A stretch of 64,000 nucleotides of DNA from SLRI01 sp942491185 (GCA_942491185.1 CALOAB010000003.1:1-64000), one strand, 5' to 3'. Shown: positions 12,803-22,237, counted from the stretch's first letter. Translations and numbers: made by a program. The notes: generated by a model not told the origin, from the sequence alone.

Positions 12803-13792
12803 ATGCGCCTCAGCCGACTGGTGCTGCTCGCCAGCGCCGCCGCACTGCCGCTGCTCGCCACCACCGACGCGCTTGCCGCCTCGGGCGAGCTCACGGTCTA
12901 CACCAGCCAGCCCAACGAGGACGCCCAGGCGACCGTCGATGCGTTCCAGGCGCTCTATCCCGACGTCGAGGTCAGCTGGATCAGGGACGGCACGGTCAAT
13001 GTCATGGCGAAGCTCCGGGCCGAGATCGCCGCCGGCGCGCCCGAGGCCGACGTGCTGCTCATCGCCGACACGGTGACCATGGAGAGCCTGAAGCAGGAGG
13101 ACCTGCTGCTGGCCCACCCCGACGCCGATGTCGCCGCCTTCGATGCCGGGCTCTACGACGCCGACATGACCTATTTCTCGACCAAGCTGATCACGACCGG
13201 CATGGTCCACAACAACGACGCGCCCAGCGCGCCTGCCTCCTGGAAGGACCTCGAGGACCCGGCGATGCAGGGCCTGATCGCCATGCCGAGCCCGCTCACC
13301 TCGGGTGCCGCCTTGATCCACCTCGCCACCATGGTCGAGCATCCCGATTTCGGCTGGGAGCACTACGAGGCGCTGGCCAAGAACGGCGTCCAGCCGCAAG
13401 GCGGCAACGGCGCCACCTTCCAGGCCGTCGCCGGCGGCGAGAAGCTCTACGGCGTGGTCATCGATTATCTGCCGATCCGCGAGGCCGCCAAGGGCTCGCC
13501 GGTCACCTTCGTCTTCCCCGAGGAAGGCGTGAGTGCCGTGACCGAGCCCGTGGCGATCCTGTCTGCGACCGACAACCCCGAGGCCGCCAAGGCCTTCGTC
13601 GACTTCCTCCTGTCGCGCGATGGCCAGGAGCTGGCCGCGTCCCAGGGCTACCTGGCAGCGCACCCGGACGTCGCCTCGCCCGACGGCTTCCCGCCGCTCA
13701 GCGAGATCACCCTCATGCCGTTCGACGCGGCCAAGGCGCTCGAGAATGACACTGTCTACAAGGAGCGCTTCAGCGAGCTTTTCGGCGGCTGA
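12803..13792 (+). CDS. ABC transporter substrate-binding protein (iron/phosphonate type, family 1)
   Basis: 329 residues. The chosen ATG follows GGAG by 9 bases and begins a clear signal peptide (basic MRLSR, hydrophobic core, cleavage near ALA-AS at about residue 23). An earlier in-frame TTG at 12737 would put non-signal residues in front and run through the promoter. The mature protein starts ELTVYTSQPN, typical of the FbpA-like family that includes binding proteins for ferric iron, thiamine and 2-aminoethylphosphonate. The fused permease gene follows and overlaps the 3' end. A Pho-box-like promoter favours a phosphorus-containing ligand such as a phosphonate over iron, but this is inference. 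Confidence 0.85.
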   Translation: MRLSRLVLLASAAALPLLATTDALAASGELTVYTSQPNEDAQATVDAFQALYPDVEVSWIRDGTVNVMAKLRAEIAAGAPEADVLLIADTVTMESLKQEDLLLAHPDADVAAFDAGLYDADMTYFSTKLITTGMVHNNDAPSAPASWKDLEDPAMQGLIAMPSPLTSGAALIHLATMVEHPDFGWEHYEALAKNGVQPQGGNGATFQAVAGGEKLYGVVIDYLPIREAAKGSPVTFVFPEEGVSAVTEPVAILSATDNPEAAKAFVDFLLSRDGQELAASQGYLAAHPDVASPDGFPPLSEITLMPFDAAKALENDTVYKERFSELFGG

Positions 13793-15518
13793 GCCCAGGC
13801 CCGAGCGCCTGATCCTTCGCCAGCCCGGGGGCGACAGCATCGCTCTCGGGCTTGCCGTCTTGCTGGTCGCCGTGCTCTGCCTGCTGCCGCTGCTGCGCCT
13901 CGTGGTCGAGGCCGTGGCACCCGGCGGCGTCTTCAGCCTGTCGACAGCCGAGACCGTGCTCGCCCGTGGCTCGACCTGGCGGGCGACCTGGCGGACCCTC
14001 GATGCCGGCATCGTCTCGATGCTGGTCTCGCTTCTGCTCGGCACGCTCATGGCGTTCCTGGTCGCGGTGACCGACATCCGCTGGAAGGCCGCACTGGTCT
14101 TCGCCTTCATGCTGCCCTTGATGATCCCACCGCAGATCACCGCCTTGGCCTGGATGCAGCTCACCGGCGCCTCGAGCCCACTGTTGAAGGCCTTCGGCAT
14201 CGCGCCTGCGCCCGGCACGCCGAACCCGCTCTACACCCGCGAAGGCCTCATCCTGCTCTTGGGCGTCCAGCACGCACCCCTGGTCTTCCTCACCGTGGCC
14301 GCGAGCCTCAGGCGCATGTCGATGGAGCTCCTGGACGCCGCACTCCTGGCCGGCGCCACGCGCCTCCAGGCGGTCCGCCATGTCCTGCTGCCGCTCCTGG
14401 CCCCGGCGCTGGTGGCCGGCGGTGCGTTGGCCTTCGTCTCGGCGATCGGCAATTTCGGCATCGCCGCGATGATCGGCATCCCGGCCCGCCACACGCTGCT
14501 GCCCGTCCTCATCTACGAGCGGCTGGCCAGCTTCGGGCCCACCGTGCTCGCCGAGGTGGCCGTGCTCGCCGTCATCGTGGGCACGATGGCGCTGCTCGGC
14601 GTGCTGCTGCAGCGCTGGCTTCGATCACGACGTGACGTCACGCTCGATGGCGTCGGCGGCAGGCAGCTGCATCTGCCGCTCGGCAACTGGCGCCCGGCCG
14701 CCGAGGCGACCGCCTGGCTGCTCGTCACCGTGATCCTGGTCTTGCCACTGATGGCGCTCCTCGCCGCAGCACTCACGCCGGCGGCCGGCGTCCGGCTGAC
14801 GTTCGAGACCTTCACCCTCGGCAATTTTCATGAGGTGCTGTTCCGCCAGGACGTCACCCGCCGCGCCTTTGCCAACAGCACGGTTTTCGCCGGCACCGCC
14901 GCCCTGGTCCTGGCGCTTCTAGCCATCCCGCTCGCCTACCTCATTGCCTGGCGCCCGAGCCGGCTCACGGCCACCCTCGACACCCTGGCCGAGCTGCCCT
15001 ACGCGCTGCCCGGCGTGGTGCTCGCGGTCGCCATGATCATGCTGTTCCTCAAGCCCTTGCCGATCCTCGGCATCTCGCTCTACGGCACGGCCCTGATCAT
15101 CATCCTGGCCTACCTCGCCGCCTTTCTCACTTTGGCGCTACGCCCGACGCTCGCCGGCATGGCGCAGCTCGAGCCCGCCATCGACGAGGCGGCCCAGCTC
15201 GATGGCGCCGGCCTGCTCGACCGGCTGCGCTTCGTGCTCCTGCCGCTGGTGGGTCCCATGGCGGCCGCGGGCGGCATCCTCGTCTTCATGACCGCCTTCA
15301 ACGAACTCACCGTCTCGGCGCTCTTGTGGACCAGCGGCACCGAGACCCTGGGCGTCGTCGTCTTCAACCTCAACGACTCCGGCTACACGGCACTCGCCGC
15401 CGCCGTCGCCTGCCTAGCCGTCCTCGCCATCCTGGCGCTCATGGCCCTGGCGCAATGGCTCGACCGGCGAAGCGGCCTCGGCATTCTCCCGTGGAGCGAA
15501 AGCTCACCGGCCCGATAG
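13746..15518 (+). CDS. ABC transporter permease, two fused membrane domains
   Basis: About 590 residues with two BPD_transp_1 permease domains in one chain, so the pore is formed by one polypeptide. Both halves carry the EAA-type loop that docks the ATPase: LDAALLAGATRLQAVRHVLL in the first half and IDEAAQLDGAGLLDRLRFVL in the second. About twelve hydrophobic segments are visible. The proposed ATG overlaps the binding-protein gene by 47 bases and suggests translational coupling; coding-like protein begins with LILRQPGG. Fused permeases of this size occur with iron and 2-aminoethylphosphonate transporters. No ATPase gene lies next to it. Confidence 0.85.
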   Translation: MTLSTRSASASFSAAEPRPERLILRQPGGDSIALGLAVLLVAVLCLLPLLRLVVEAVAPGGVFSLSTAETVLARGSTWRATWRTLDAGIVSMLVSLLLGTLMAFLVAVTDIRWKAALVFAFMLPLMIPPQITALAWMQLTGASSPLLKAFGIAPAPGTPNPLYTREGLILLLGVQHAPLVFLTVAASLRRMSMELLDAALLAGATRLQAVRHVLLPLLAPALVAGGALAFVSAIGNFGIAAMIGIPARHTLLPVLIYERLASFGPTVLAEVAVLAVIVGTMALLGVLLQRWLRSRRDVTLDGVGGRQLHLPLGNWRPAAEATAWLLVTVILVLPLMALLAAALTPAAGVRLTFETFTLGNFHEVLFRQDVTRRAFANSTVFAGTAALVLALLAIPLAYLIAWRPSRLTATLDTLAELPYALPGVVLAVAMIMLFLKPLPILGISLYGTALIIILAYLAAFLTLALRPTLAGMAQLEPAIDEAAQLDGAGLLDRLRFVLLPLVGPMAAAGGILVFMTAFNELTVSALLWTSGTETLGVVVFNLNDSGYTALAAAVACLAVLAILALMALAQWLDRRSGLGILPWSESSPAR

Positions 15519-15520
15519 GA

Positions 15521-16027
15521 TCAAGCCAACCGCGAATTCTCTTGCGGATGCAGCATCCGGCGCAGCACGGGCATGCGGAGCACGAACAGGTGGACCAGGA
15601 CCGCCAGCACGTGCAGCACGACCAAGGCCAGCAGCACCAGCCTGAGCACCTCGTGAATGGCGGCCGCCGGCGCCACACCGCCGAACCAGGCGAGCAGCCC
15701 GGTGAGCGGCATTGCCAGCAGCAGCGCATAGAGCGCGCCGTGCACCAGCTTGGCGCCGAGCTTGTAGAGCCGTGGCTCGCGATCGGGTGGCGGCGGCGCG
15801 CCGCGCCACGCCAGCAGACCGAGGCGCCACAGCACCAGCAGGAGAATGACGAGGCCGCCCGCGACATGCGCCGCGATCAATAGCTGGAACGAAACCGCTT
15901 CGCCGGCCAGGGAGGCCTCCCAGGCCTGGCTGATCGGCTCATGCAGGAGACATTGCAGCGCAACCAGCACGGCGATGGTCCAGTGCAGTGCGATCTGCGC
16001 CCGCGAGTAGCCATGCACCCCGCCCAT
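15521..16027 (-). CDS. Cytochrome b561 family protein
   Basis: 168 residues with four transmembrane segments and the histidine pattern of bacterial b561 (H5 and H12 in HGYSRAQIALHW, further histidines in helices 2 and 4), which ligate two b hemes in the inner membrane. Such proteins move electrons between the quinone pool and acceptors such as superoxide. The ATG chosen has AAGGAG 8 bases upstream, which is better than the upstream in-frame start. It converges on the permease gene with only two bases between stops. Confidence 0.88.
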   Translation of the reverse strand: MGGVHGYSRAQIALHWTIAVLVALQCLLHEPISQAWEASLAGEAVSFQLLIAAHVAGGLVILLLVLWRLGLLAWRGAPPPPDREPRLYKLGAKLVHGALYALLLAMPLTGLLAWFGGVAPAAAIHEVLRLVLLALVVLHVLAVLVHLFVLRMPVLRRMLHPQENSRLA

Positions 16028-16312
16028 TGCTCGTCTCCTTCTAGATTTGAGGTTGCGACCAGTCATGATGACCTACCTGCCCACCCTGCGCATTGATCCT
16101 GGTCAAATCGCGGGGAGCCCGTGCATCACACGGTGCATGCCCATGGTGGCGTCTGGGCCACAGTCCTCGATCCGTTGAGCGCTCGGCCTCTCGATCCCAG
16201 CACCCAGGCCGCTGGCACAGGCATTCGCTTGACCGCGGGCGTTGCGACGCCTTGTCGGATGCTCCATCCTGCAGCTCTCAACCATTTCGCTAACCCGCTG
16301 AAGGAACCGTTG

Positions 16313-16948
16313 ATGACCGCATGGCCGACCAGGACCCCCAGCCTGGCGAGCTTCCTCACCCTGACCCTCATCGTCGGCCTCGGCTGGTCCGCGCCGGCCC
16401 TGGCGTCGAGCGACGCCGCGGCGGAGGCTGCGGTCGAGAAAGGGGCGGCCCTGGAGCAGCAGGTGATCGGCGAGACGGGCGCTACAGCGGTCGAGCCGAT
16501 CACCCCGGACGAGGCGACGGCCCTCGATCCCGATGGTGCGGCGCCGGTCGATGAGGCCCTGGTCTGCCTCGCCCGCACGGTCTACTGGGAGGCGAAGGGC
16601 GAGGGCGTCGCCGGCATGGAGGCCGTGGCCAGCGTTGTCATCAACCGCCTAGCGGCGGAGGGTTTTCCGGCGACGCTGTGTGCCGTCGTCATGGACGGCC
16701 AGGAGAAAGCCACCTGCCAGTTCGGCTGGTGGTGCGACGGCAAGTCGGACACGGCGACCGAGCCCGAGCAGTATGCGATGGCCCTCGATGTGGCGCGCCG
16801 CGCGCTCAACCAGGAGCTCGACGACCGCACCGAAGGCGCGCTCTACTTCGCCGCCGGCGGCAGTCGCCCGGAATGGACCTCGAGCATGGTCGAGACGCTC
16901 GCCGTCGGCGATCACGTCTTCTTCCGCCCGGAGCCGTCCACCGAGTAG
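16313..16948 (+). CDS. Cell wall hydrolase, SleB/Hydrolase_2 family
   Basis: 211 residues. An N-terminal signal peptide (to about residue 33, ALA-SS) precedes an acidic linker and a Hydrolase_2 domain (about 82-205) of the SleB/CwlJ type. The likely catalytic glutamate is in the YWEAKGEG segment (E93 or E97), and the conserved VVINR helix and CQFGWWCDG segment are present. It should cleave peptidoglycan glycan strands in the periplasm. GAAGGA precedes the chosen ATG; the longer frame from 16121 has no such support. The gene is divergent from b561. Confidence 0.85.
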   Translation: MTAWPTRTPSLASFLTLTLIVGLGWSAPALASSDAAAEAAVEKGAALEQQVIGETGATAVEPITPDEATALDPDGAAPVDEALVCLARTVYWEAKGEGVAGMEAVASVVINRLAAEGFPATLCAVVMDGQEKATCQFGWWCDGKSDTATEPEQYAMALDVARRALNQELDDRTEGALYFAAGGSRPEWTSSMVETLAVGDHVFFRPEPSTE

Positions 16949-16975
16949 CCACGGCAGAGCGCGACGGACAGGCAC

Positions 16976-17326
16976 TCAAGCGTCGAGGATCACCTCGAAG
17001 CCGCCGAACATCATCCGCATGCCGTCGAACGGCATCTCGCCCAGCTCGGCAAAGCGCGGATCGTCGTGCAGCGCCTGCAGGTTGGCGTCGCGCACCGCCT
17101 TGGACGGCCAGGTGATCCAGGAGAACACCACCGTCTCGTCCTTGGTCGCCTTAACCGCCATCGGAAACGACGTCACCTTGCCGTCCGGCACGTCGTCGCC
17201 CCAGCACTCGACCACGCTGAGCGCACCGTGCGCCTTGAAGATCGGCACGGCCTTCTCGGCATAGGCCCGGTATTCGTCACGCCGATCAGTCCTCACCGCC
17301 AGCAGAAACCCGTCGACATAGCCCAT
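16976..17326 (-). CDS. DUF1428 family protein
   Basis: 116 residues starting MGYVDGFLLAV, the standard opening of the DUF1428 family of small alpha/beta proteins with a dimeric ferredoxin-like fold. The ECWGDDVPDG and MMFGGFE segments are conserved in that family. No enzymatic function is established. The ATG has GGGGAGAGG just upstream; eleven residues in the longer frame have no support. Confidence 0.85.
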   Translation of the reverse strand: MGYVDGFLLAVRTDRRDEYRAYAEKAVPIFKAHGALSVVECWGDDVPDGKVTSFPMAVKATKDETVVFSWITWPSKAVRDANLQALHDDPRFAELGEMPFDGMRMMFGGFEVILDA

Positions 17327-17405
17327 GGCTCCTCTCCCCATGCAACGATCGATGGCCAACGGGTAGCATGATCATTTCGCCGGAACGATGACGACAGATG
17401 TCTTG

Positions 17406-17780
17406 CTACTCGAGCTGGACCAACGCGGCAGTGAGTCCCTGCGGCTCCGGTCGCCGCCCCGAGTGCCCTCTGCCATGGACATCCTCTGCCATGAGGACCG
17501 AGCCTGGCCCGAAGCTCCGCATTTCCCCATCACTGACCGTTATCTCCACCGAGCCGGCAAGAACGAACATGAGTTGCCGCGTCGGTGCTGGATGCCAGGC
17601 GCCGTCCTGCTTGGTTTGTGGGCCATGAAAGAAGACAACGCGGGCGGCTGGAATCGGTGCCGAAACGGGAACCGGCGCCATCGGCGGCGCCAGGCTGATC
17701 AACTCAAGAGGCAGCGATACATCCGCGAAATGCGACTCACCGTGCTCGTCGGCGAAAATCCGCACACAGCCGACATCCAT
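17406..17780 (-). CDS. Cupin-domain protein
   Basis: 124 residues with a single small beta-barrel of the cupin type. The segment HPAPTRQLMFVLAGSVE looks like the first cupin motif, and the second (GPGSVLMAEDVHGRGH) ends in a histidine, so metal binding is possible. Close to database proteins called cupin of unknown function. AGGAGG lies 7 bases before the ATG. Its neighbours give no pathway hint. Confidence 0.75.
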   Translation of the reverse strand: MDVGCVRIFADEHGESHFADVSLPLELISLAPPMAPVPVSAPIPAARVVFFHGPQTKQDGAWHPAPTRQLMFVLAGSVEITVSDGEMRSFGPGSVLMAEDVHGRGHSGRRPEPQGLTAALVQLE

Positions 17781-17846
17781 GGTCTGCCTCCTTGCTCGGG
17801 CCGACCCTCGGCTGGCCATGCCAGCGATTGCCGCGTTGGCAGCCGG

Positions 17847-18272
17847 CTACCGCACCACCAGCACCGAGACCGGCGCGTGCATCAGCACTTGCTGGGCGGT
17901 CGGCGCGATCAGCCGGTCGGTCGGCGAGGGCTTGTGCGAGGCCATGACGATGAGGTCGGCGCCGACGTCCTTGGCAGCGCGGCAGATCTCGTCGTGGATG
18001 CGGCCGTGCGCGGTGATGAACTGGTGCGGCAGGTCCGCTGGAACCAGCGGCTCGGCAACCTCGTGGAGCGCCACCTTGGCGCTCTTTAGCGCATTCGCCT
18101 CGAAGCCCTCCGGAAAGAAGCTGGCGACCAGGCTCGAGCCGTAGTCTGGCACGACGGTCATGACGTGCAGCTTGGCGTTGTGCGCTCGGGCCAGCTTCAC
18201 CGCCTCGGGCAGCGCCCGCTCCCACGAGTTCTTCGTGTCGGGGTCGATGGCGATCAGGATGTGGTCGAACAT
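17847..18272 (-). CDS. Universal stress protein, UspA family
   Basis: 141 residues with the Usp alpha/beta fold from FDHILIAID to APVSVLVVR. The glycine-rich ATP-binding motif (G-x2-G-x9-G-S/T) is not conserved: the segment reads SHKPSPTDRLIAP. It therefore looks like a non-ATP-binding member. The start codon follows the TRAP permease stop by 10 bases with GAGGGGGA between them, so it is the last gene of the TRAP operon. Usp partners of TRAP transporters (as in TeaABC-TeaD) are known and can modulate transport. Confidence 0.88.
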   Translation of the reverse strand: MFDHILIAIDPDTKNSWERALPEAVKLARAHNAKLHVMTVVPDYGSSLVASFFPEGFEANALKSAKVALHEVAEPLVPADLPHQFITAHGRIHDEICRAAKDVGADLIVMASHKPSPTDRLIAPTAQQVLMHAPVSVLVVR

Positions 18273-18282
18273 TGGCTCCCCC

Positions 18283-20907
18283 TCATGCGGCTGCGGCGGC
18301 GGCCGTGCCACCGCGCCGCTCCACCCGTCCCCGCTGCAGCCAGATGATGCCGGCGAGCAGCAAGAGGGCGGGGATCAAGATCCAATAGCGGTGCGGCTGC
18401 GGCAAGGGCTCGCGCACCGAGAGGATCTCCTGGTCCCAGTCGAGCCCGACCTCCTGGCCCGGGCTGCCGAAGGCCACATTGTCGATGATCAGCTTGCCGT
18501 CGCGATCGATGAGATCGAGCCCCAGAGCCTCGATCCGCGCCTCGGGCGTATCGCCCTCGGGCACCGGCAGCAGGACGGCGAACTCGACCGGATCGCCGAA
18601 CGGCCCGAGCCCGGCGATCCGCGCCTGGACCGGCTCGCCGACAGGGGCCTCGCCGATGACGCGCGTGAACTCGGCCGGCGGCTGCACCTCGAACGGCGGA
18701 TAGATCATGTCCATCCAAAAGCCCGGCCGGAACAGCGAGAAGGCGACGAGCAGGAGCGCTGCGGTCTCCCAGATCCGGCAACGAGCGAAGAACCAGCCCT
18801 GCAGGGCCGCGGCGAAGACCAGCATGGCGATGGTCGCGATGATGAAGACGAAGATGCCCTCGACCCAGCCGACCCCGATCAGCAGCAGTGCGGGGTTGTA
18901 GATGAAGAGGAACGGCAGGGCGGCGGTGCGCATCGAGTAGAAGAAGGCGATCACGCCGGTCTTGATCGGATCGCCGCCGGAGACCGCCGCCGCCGCGAAG
19001 GAGGCGAGGCCCACCGGCGGGGTCACGTCCGCCATGATGCCGAAATAGAAGACGAAGAGGTGCACCGCGATCAACGGCACCAAGAGGCCGTTCTGCTGGC
19101 CCAGGGCAACGATCACCGGCGCCAGGAGAGCCGAGACGACGATGTAGTTGGCCGTGGTCGGCAGACCCATGCCCAAGATCAGCGAGAGGATGGCGGTAAG
19201 GAACAAGATGGCGACCATGTTGCCGCCGGAGAGCACCTCGACCACCTCGGCCAAGGCCGAACCGACACCGGTCTGGCTCACGGCACCGACGATGATGCCG
19301 GCGGTCGCCGTCGCCACGCCGATGCCGATCATGTTGCGAGCACCGGCGACCAACCCTTCGACCAGATCGGTGAAGCCCTGTTTGATCGCACCGACGAAAT
19401 CGCCACGACCGCGAAAGATTGCGAACAGCGGCCGCTGCGTCACCAGGATGAAGATCATGAAGACCGTGCCGTAGAAGGCGGAAAGCCCCGGCGACAGCCG
19501 CTCGACCATCAACGCCCAGACCAGCACGACGACGGGCAGCAGGAAGTGCAGCCCGGCCTTCACGGTGGGCCCGGGCAAGGGCAGCTTGATCTCCTTATCG
19601 TTCGGGTCATCCGGCTTCAGCTCGGGATAGCGCGCGGCAAAGGCGATGAGCGCCACATAGACGACGAGCAGGCCGATCCCGACCACCCAGTTGGCCGAAG
19701 GGCCGAGCGCCGGGCGCAGCCAGCCGAGGCCATAATAGACGCCGAACGAAATCGCGCAGATGACGACGATGCCGAACGCCAGCCCGACCAGCCGGCGCAG
19801 CAGCGGCGGCGGCACATAGGCCCTGGGCAGCCCCTCCATCCCGGCCTTCAAGGCCTCGAGATGCACGATGTAGACGAGTGCGATGTAGGAGATGCTGGCC
19901 GGCAGGAAGGCGTGCTTGACCACATCGAAATAGGGGATGCCGACATACTCGACCATGAGGAAGGCGGCAGCGCCCATCACCGGCGGCATGATCTGGCCGT
20001 TGACCGACGAGGCCACCTCGACGGCGCCGGATTTCTCCGAGGAGAAGCCGACCTTCTTCATCAAGGGAATGGTGAAGGTGCCGGTGGTGACCACGTTGGC
20101 GATCGACGAGCCCGAGATCAGCCCGGTCATCGCCGAGGAGACGACAGCGGCCTTGGCCGGCCCGCCCCGCATGTGGCCCATCAACGAGAAAGCCACCTGA
20201 ATGAAGTAGTTGCCGGCACCACCCTTGTCCAAGAGCGCCCCGAACAGCACGAAGAGGAAAACGAAGCTGGTCGAGACGCCGAGCGCGATGCCGAACACGC
20301 CCGACGTGGTGATCCAGTGGTGGTTGACCACCTCGCCCAGCGAGTTGCCCTTGTGCGCGATGATCGACGGCATGTAGGGGCCGAAGAAGGTGTAGCCCAG
20401 GAAGACCAGCCCGACGATGGTCAAGGCCGGGCCGAGCGAGCGGCGCGCCGCCTCGAGCAGCAGCACAAGGCCGATCACGGCCGCGACGTAGTCCTGGGTG
20501 ATGGGTGCCCCGACCCGGTCCGAGATGCTGGCATAGAAGATGTAGAGATAGGCCGCCGCGAACGCGCCGACGAGCGCCATGATCCAATCCGCGAGCGGGA
20601 TATGGTCGCGCGGGCTCTTGGCGAAGGCCGGGTAGCTGGTGAACGCCAGGAAGACGGCGAAGGCGAGATGGATCGAGCGCGCCTCGGTGCTGTTGAAGAC
20701 GCCGAAGCGGAGCATGAACGGCAGCGGTGAGGCGATCCAGAGCTGGAACAGGGACCAGGCGAGCGCCGTGCCGAAGAGCACATAGGCCGCAGTGCCGGTG
20801 GGACTGCGCGCCCCGGTGTCGGCGGCGGCGACCAGCTCGTCGACATCGACGCCACCGCCACGCTGGCCTTCGGCGGCCATCAGCCGCTCACCTGGGCGTT
20901 CGCTCAT
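18283..20907 (-). CDS. TRAP transporter fused permease, TAXI type (4TM/12TM)
   Basis: 874 residues, a fusion of the small (DctQ-like) and large (DctM-like) TRAP membrane subunits, followed by a C-terminal periplasmic DUF3394-type domain (about 650-870). Many hydrophobic helices are visible, with the conserved GMGLPTTANYIV and ADVTPPVGLA segments of the DctM family. It drives solute uptake with an ion gradient using the TAXI binding protein encoded upstream. The ATG has GGAGAG upstream. A terminator-like hairpin separates it from the binding-protein gene, which would lower its expression relative to that gene. The substrate is unknown. Confidence 0.9.
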   Translation of the reverse strand: MSERPGERLMAAEGQRGGGVDVDELVAAADTGARSPTGTAAYVLFGTALAWSLFQLWIASPLPFMLRFGVFNSTEARSIHLAFAVFLAFTSYPAFAKSPRDHIPLADWIMALVGAFAAAYLYIFYASISDRVGAPITQDYVAAVIGLVLLLEAARRSLGPALTIVGLVFLGYTFFGPYMPSIIAHKGNSLGEVVNHHWITTSGVFGIALGVSTSFVFLFVLFGALLDKGGAGNYFIQVAFSLMGHMRGGPAKAAVVSSAMTGLISGSSIANVVTTGTFTIPLMKKVGFSSEKSGAVEVASSVNGQIMPPVMGAAAFLMVEYVGIPYFDVVKHAFLPASISYIALVYIVHLEALKAGMEGLPRAYVPPPLLRRLVGLAFGIVVICAISFGVYYGLGWLRPALGPSANWVVGIGLLVVYVALIAFAARYPELKPDDPNDKEIKLPLPGPTVKAGLHFLLPVVVLVWALMVERLSPGLSAFYGTVFMIFILVTQRPLFAIFRGRGDFVGAIKQGFTDLVEGLVAGARNMIGIGVATATAGIIVGAVSQTGVGSALAEVVEVLSGGNMVAILFLTAILSLILGMGLPTTANYIVVSALLAPVIVALGQQNGLLVPLIAVHLFVFYFGIMADVTPPVGLASFAAAAVSGGDPIKTGVIAFFYSMRTAALPFLFIYNPALLLIGVGWVEGIFVFIIATIAMLVFAAALQGWFFARCRIWETAALLLVAFSLFRPGFWMDMIYPPFEVQPPAEFTRVIGEAPVGEPVQARIAGLGPFGDPVEFAVLLPVPEGDTPEARIEALGLDLIDRDGKLIIDNVAFGSPGQEVGLDWDQEILSVREPLPQPHRYWILIPALLLLAGIIWLQRGRVERRGGTAAAAAA

Positions 20908-20960
20908 GGGCTTCTCTCCGGTCCCACTATCGGCGTCGGACGGGCGCCGAGCCGTCGAAG

Positions 20961-20995
20961 CAAAACCGCCCGGCGACTGGCTGTCGCCGGGCGGT
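20961..20995 (-). terminator. Terminator-like hairpin after the TAXI binding-protein gene
   Basis: The minus strand forms a 13-bp perfect stem (ACCGCCCGGCGAC / GTCGCCGGGCGGT) with a 5-nt loop, immediately followed by TTTTG. It lies 5 bases after the binding-protein stop and before the permease gene, so it could reduce read-through or protect the upstream message. Confidence 0.75.
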
Positions 20996-21000
20996 GCTGA

Positions 21001-21972
21001 TCACTCGATCCAGCCGCGCTCACGGTAGTAGCGCGCGGCACCGTCGTGCAGCGGCGCCGAGAGGCCGTCGCTGACCATATCCTCCTCCACCAGACCCTCG
21101 AAAGCCGGGTGCAGCGACTTGAACCGATCGAAATTGTCGAACACGGCCTTGACGGTTTGGTAGACCACCTCATCGTCAGCTGTTGCCGGCGCCACGAAGG
21201 TCGCCTTGACGCCAAATGTGCGGATGTCCTCGTCCGTGCCGGTGTACATGCCGCCCGGAACGGTGGCCCAGGAGTAGTAGGGCCGCTCCTCGACCAGGGC
21301 GGCGATCTCCTCGGTCTCGACCGGGACCAACTTGGAATCGACGGTGGTGGTCGCCTCCTGGATCGAACCGTTGGGGTGGCCGACGGTGTAGATGATGGCA
21401 TCCACATTATTGTCGCCCAAGGCCGCCGCCTGCTCGGCCGGCTGCAGCTCGGACGCCAGCGCGAAGTCGTCCATCGTCCAGCCCATGGCCTCCATGACGA
21501 CCTCCATGGTCGCCCGCTGGCCGGAGCCCGGATTGCCGATATTGACACGCTTGCCCTGAAGATCGGTGAAGGTCTCGATGCCGGAATCGGCACGCGCAAT
21601 CACGTTGAAGGGCTCGCCGTGGACGGAGAAGACGGCGCGGAGGTCCTCGAACGGCCCCTGCTCCTCGAACTGCGAGGTGCCGTTGTAGGCGTGGAACTGC
21701 CAGTCGGACTGGGCCACACCCATGTCCATGTCGCCCGCCCGCATCGCGTTGATGTTGGCGATCGACCCACCGGTCGACGGTGCCGTGCAGCGGATGCCGT
21801 GCTCCGCCTGACCGCGATTGACGAGGCCGCAGATCGACTGGCCGACGACGAAATAGACGCCTGTCTGCCCGCCCGTGCCGATGGTGATGAACTTCTCTTC
21901 CTGGGCGTTGGCAAGACCCGCGGCGCCAACGATCAAGGCGGCAGCGGCTATGCCCGAGAACACTTTGCGCAT
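21001..21972 (-). CDS. TAXI family TRAP transporter solute-binding protein
   Basis: 323 residues. Signal peptide of about 24 residues (MRKVFSG to ANA-QE), then a type II binding protein opening with ITIGTGGQTGVYFVVGQ, the signature of the TAXI family. Conserved STGGSIANINAM and VNIGNPGSGQRATMEV segments are present. It captures the substrate in the periplasm for the fused permease downstream. The annotated ATG has GGGAG upstream; the longer frame encodes unlikely residues. Family substrates include glutamate and related acids in a few cases, so the ligand here remains open. Confidence 0.92.
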   Translation of the reverse strand: MRKVFSGIAAAALIVGAAGLANAQEEKFITIGTGGQTGVYFVVGQSICGLVNRGQAEHGIRCTAPSTGGSIANINAMRAGDMDMGVAQSDWQFHAYNGTSQFEEQGPFEDLRAVFSVHGEPFNVIARADSGIETFTDLQGKRVNIGNPGSGQRATMEVVMEAMGWTMDDFALASELQPAEQAAALGDNNVDAIIYTVGHPNGSIQEATTTVDSKLVPVETEEIAALVEERPYYSWATVPGGMYTGTDEDIRTFGVKATFVAPATADDEVVYQTVKAVFDNFDRFKSLHPAFEGLVEEDMVSDGLSAPLHDGAARYYRERGWIE

Positions 21973-22237
21973 TGTGGCGTTACTCCCAAGGTCAATTTTT
22001 TCACAAGGACCTAAGGCAACTATAGATTGCCAGCAATGGCTGTCAAAGCGGGTCGGTTGCAGGGCCCGACCGGATCGATCCGCTTGCCCCAAAGCGGCAC
22101 GCCGCCCACTTTGGCGGGCAGGCACTCCGCAGCCATGCCGAGAAAAGGAATTCCGTGCGACGCGTCGACGATCGTGATCGAGCCTGCTTCGGCAGCTCCA
22201 GACCCCGCTTCAGAAGCTTTGGACAAAGGAACGAGCG

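Noticed and set aside
18160..20730. 856-codon open frame opposite the TRAP permease
   Set aside because: Low-complexity, Asp/Glu/Arg/Gln/His-rich translation typical of the antisense frame of a membrane protein; the minus strand is the real gene.
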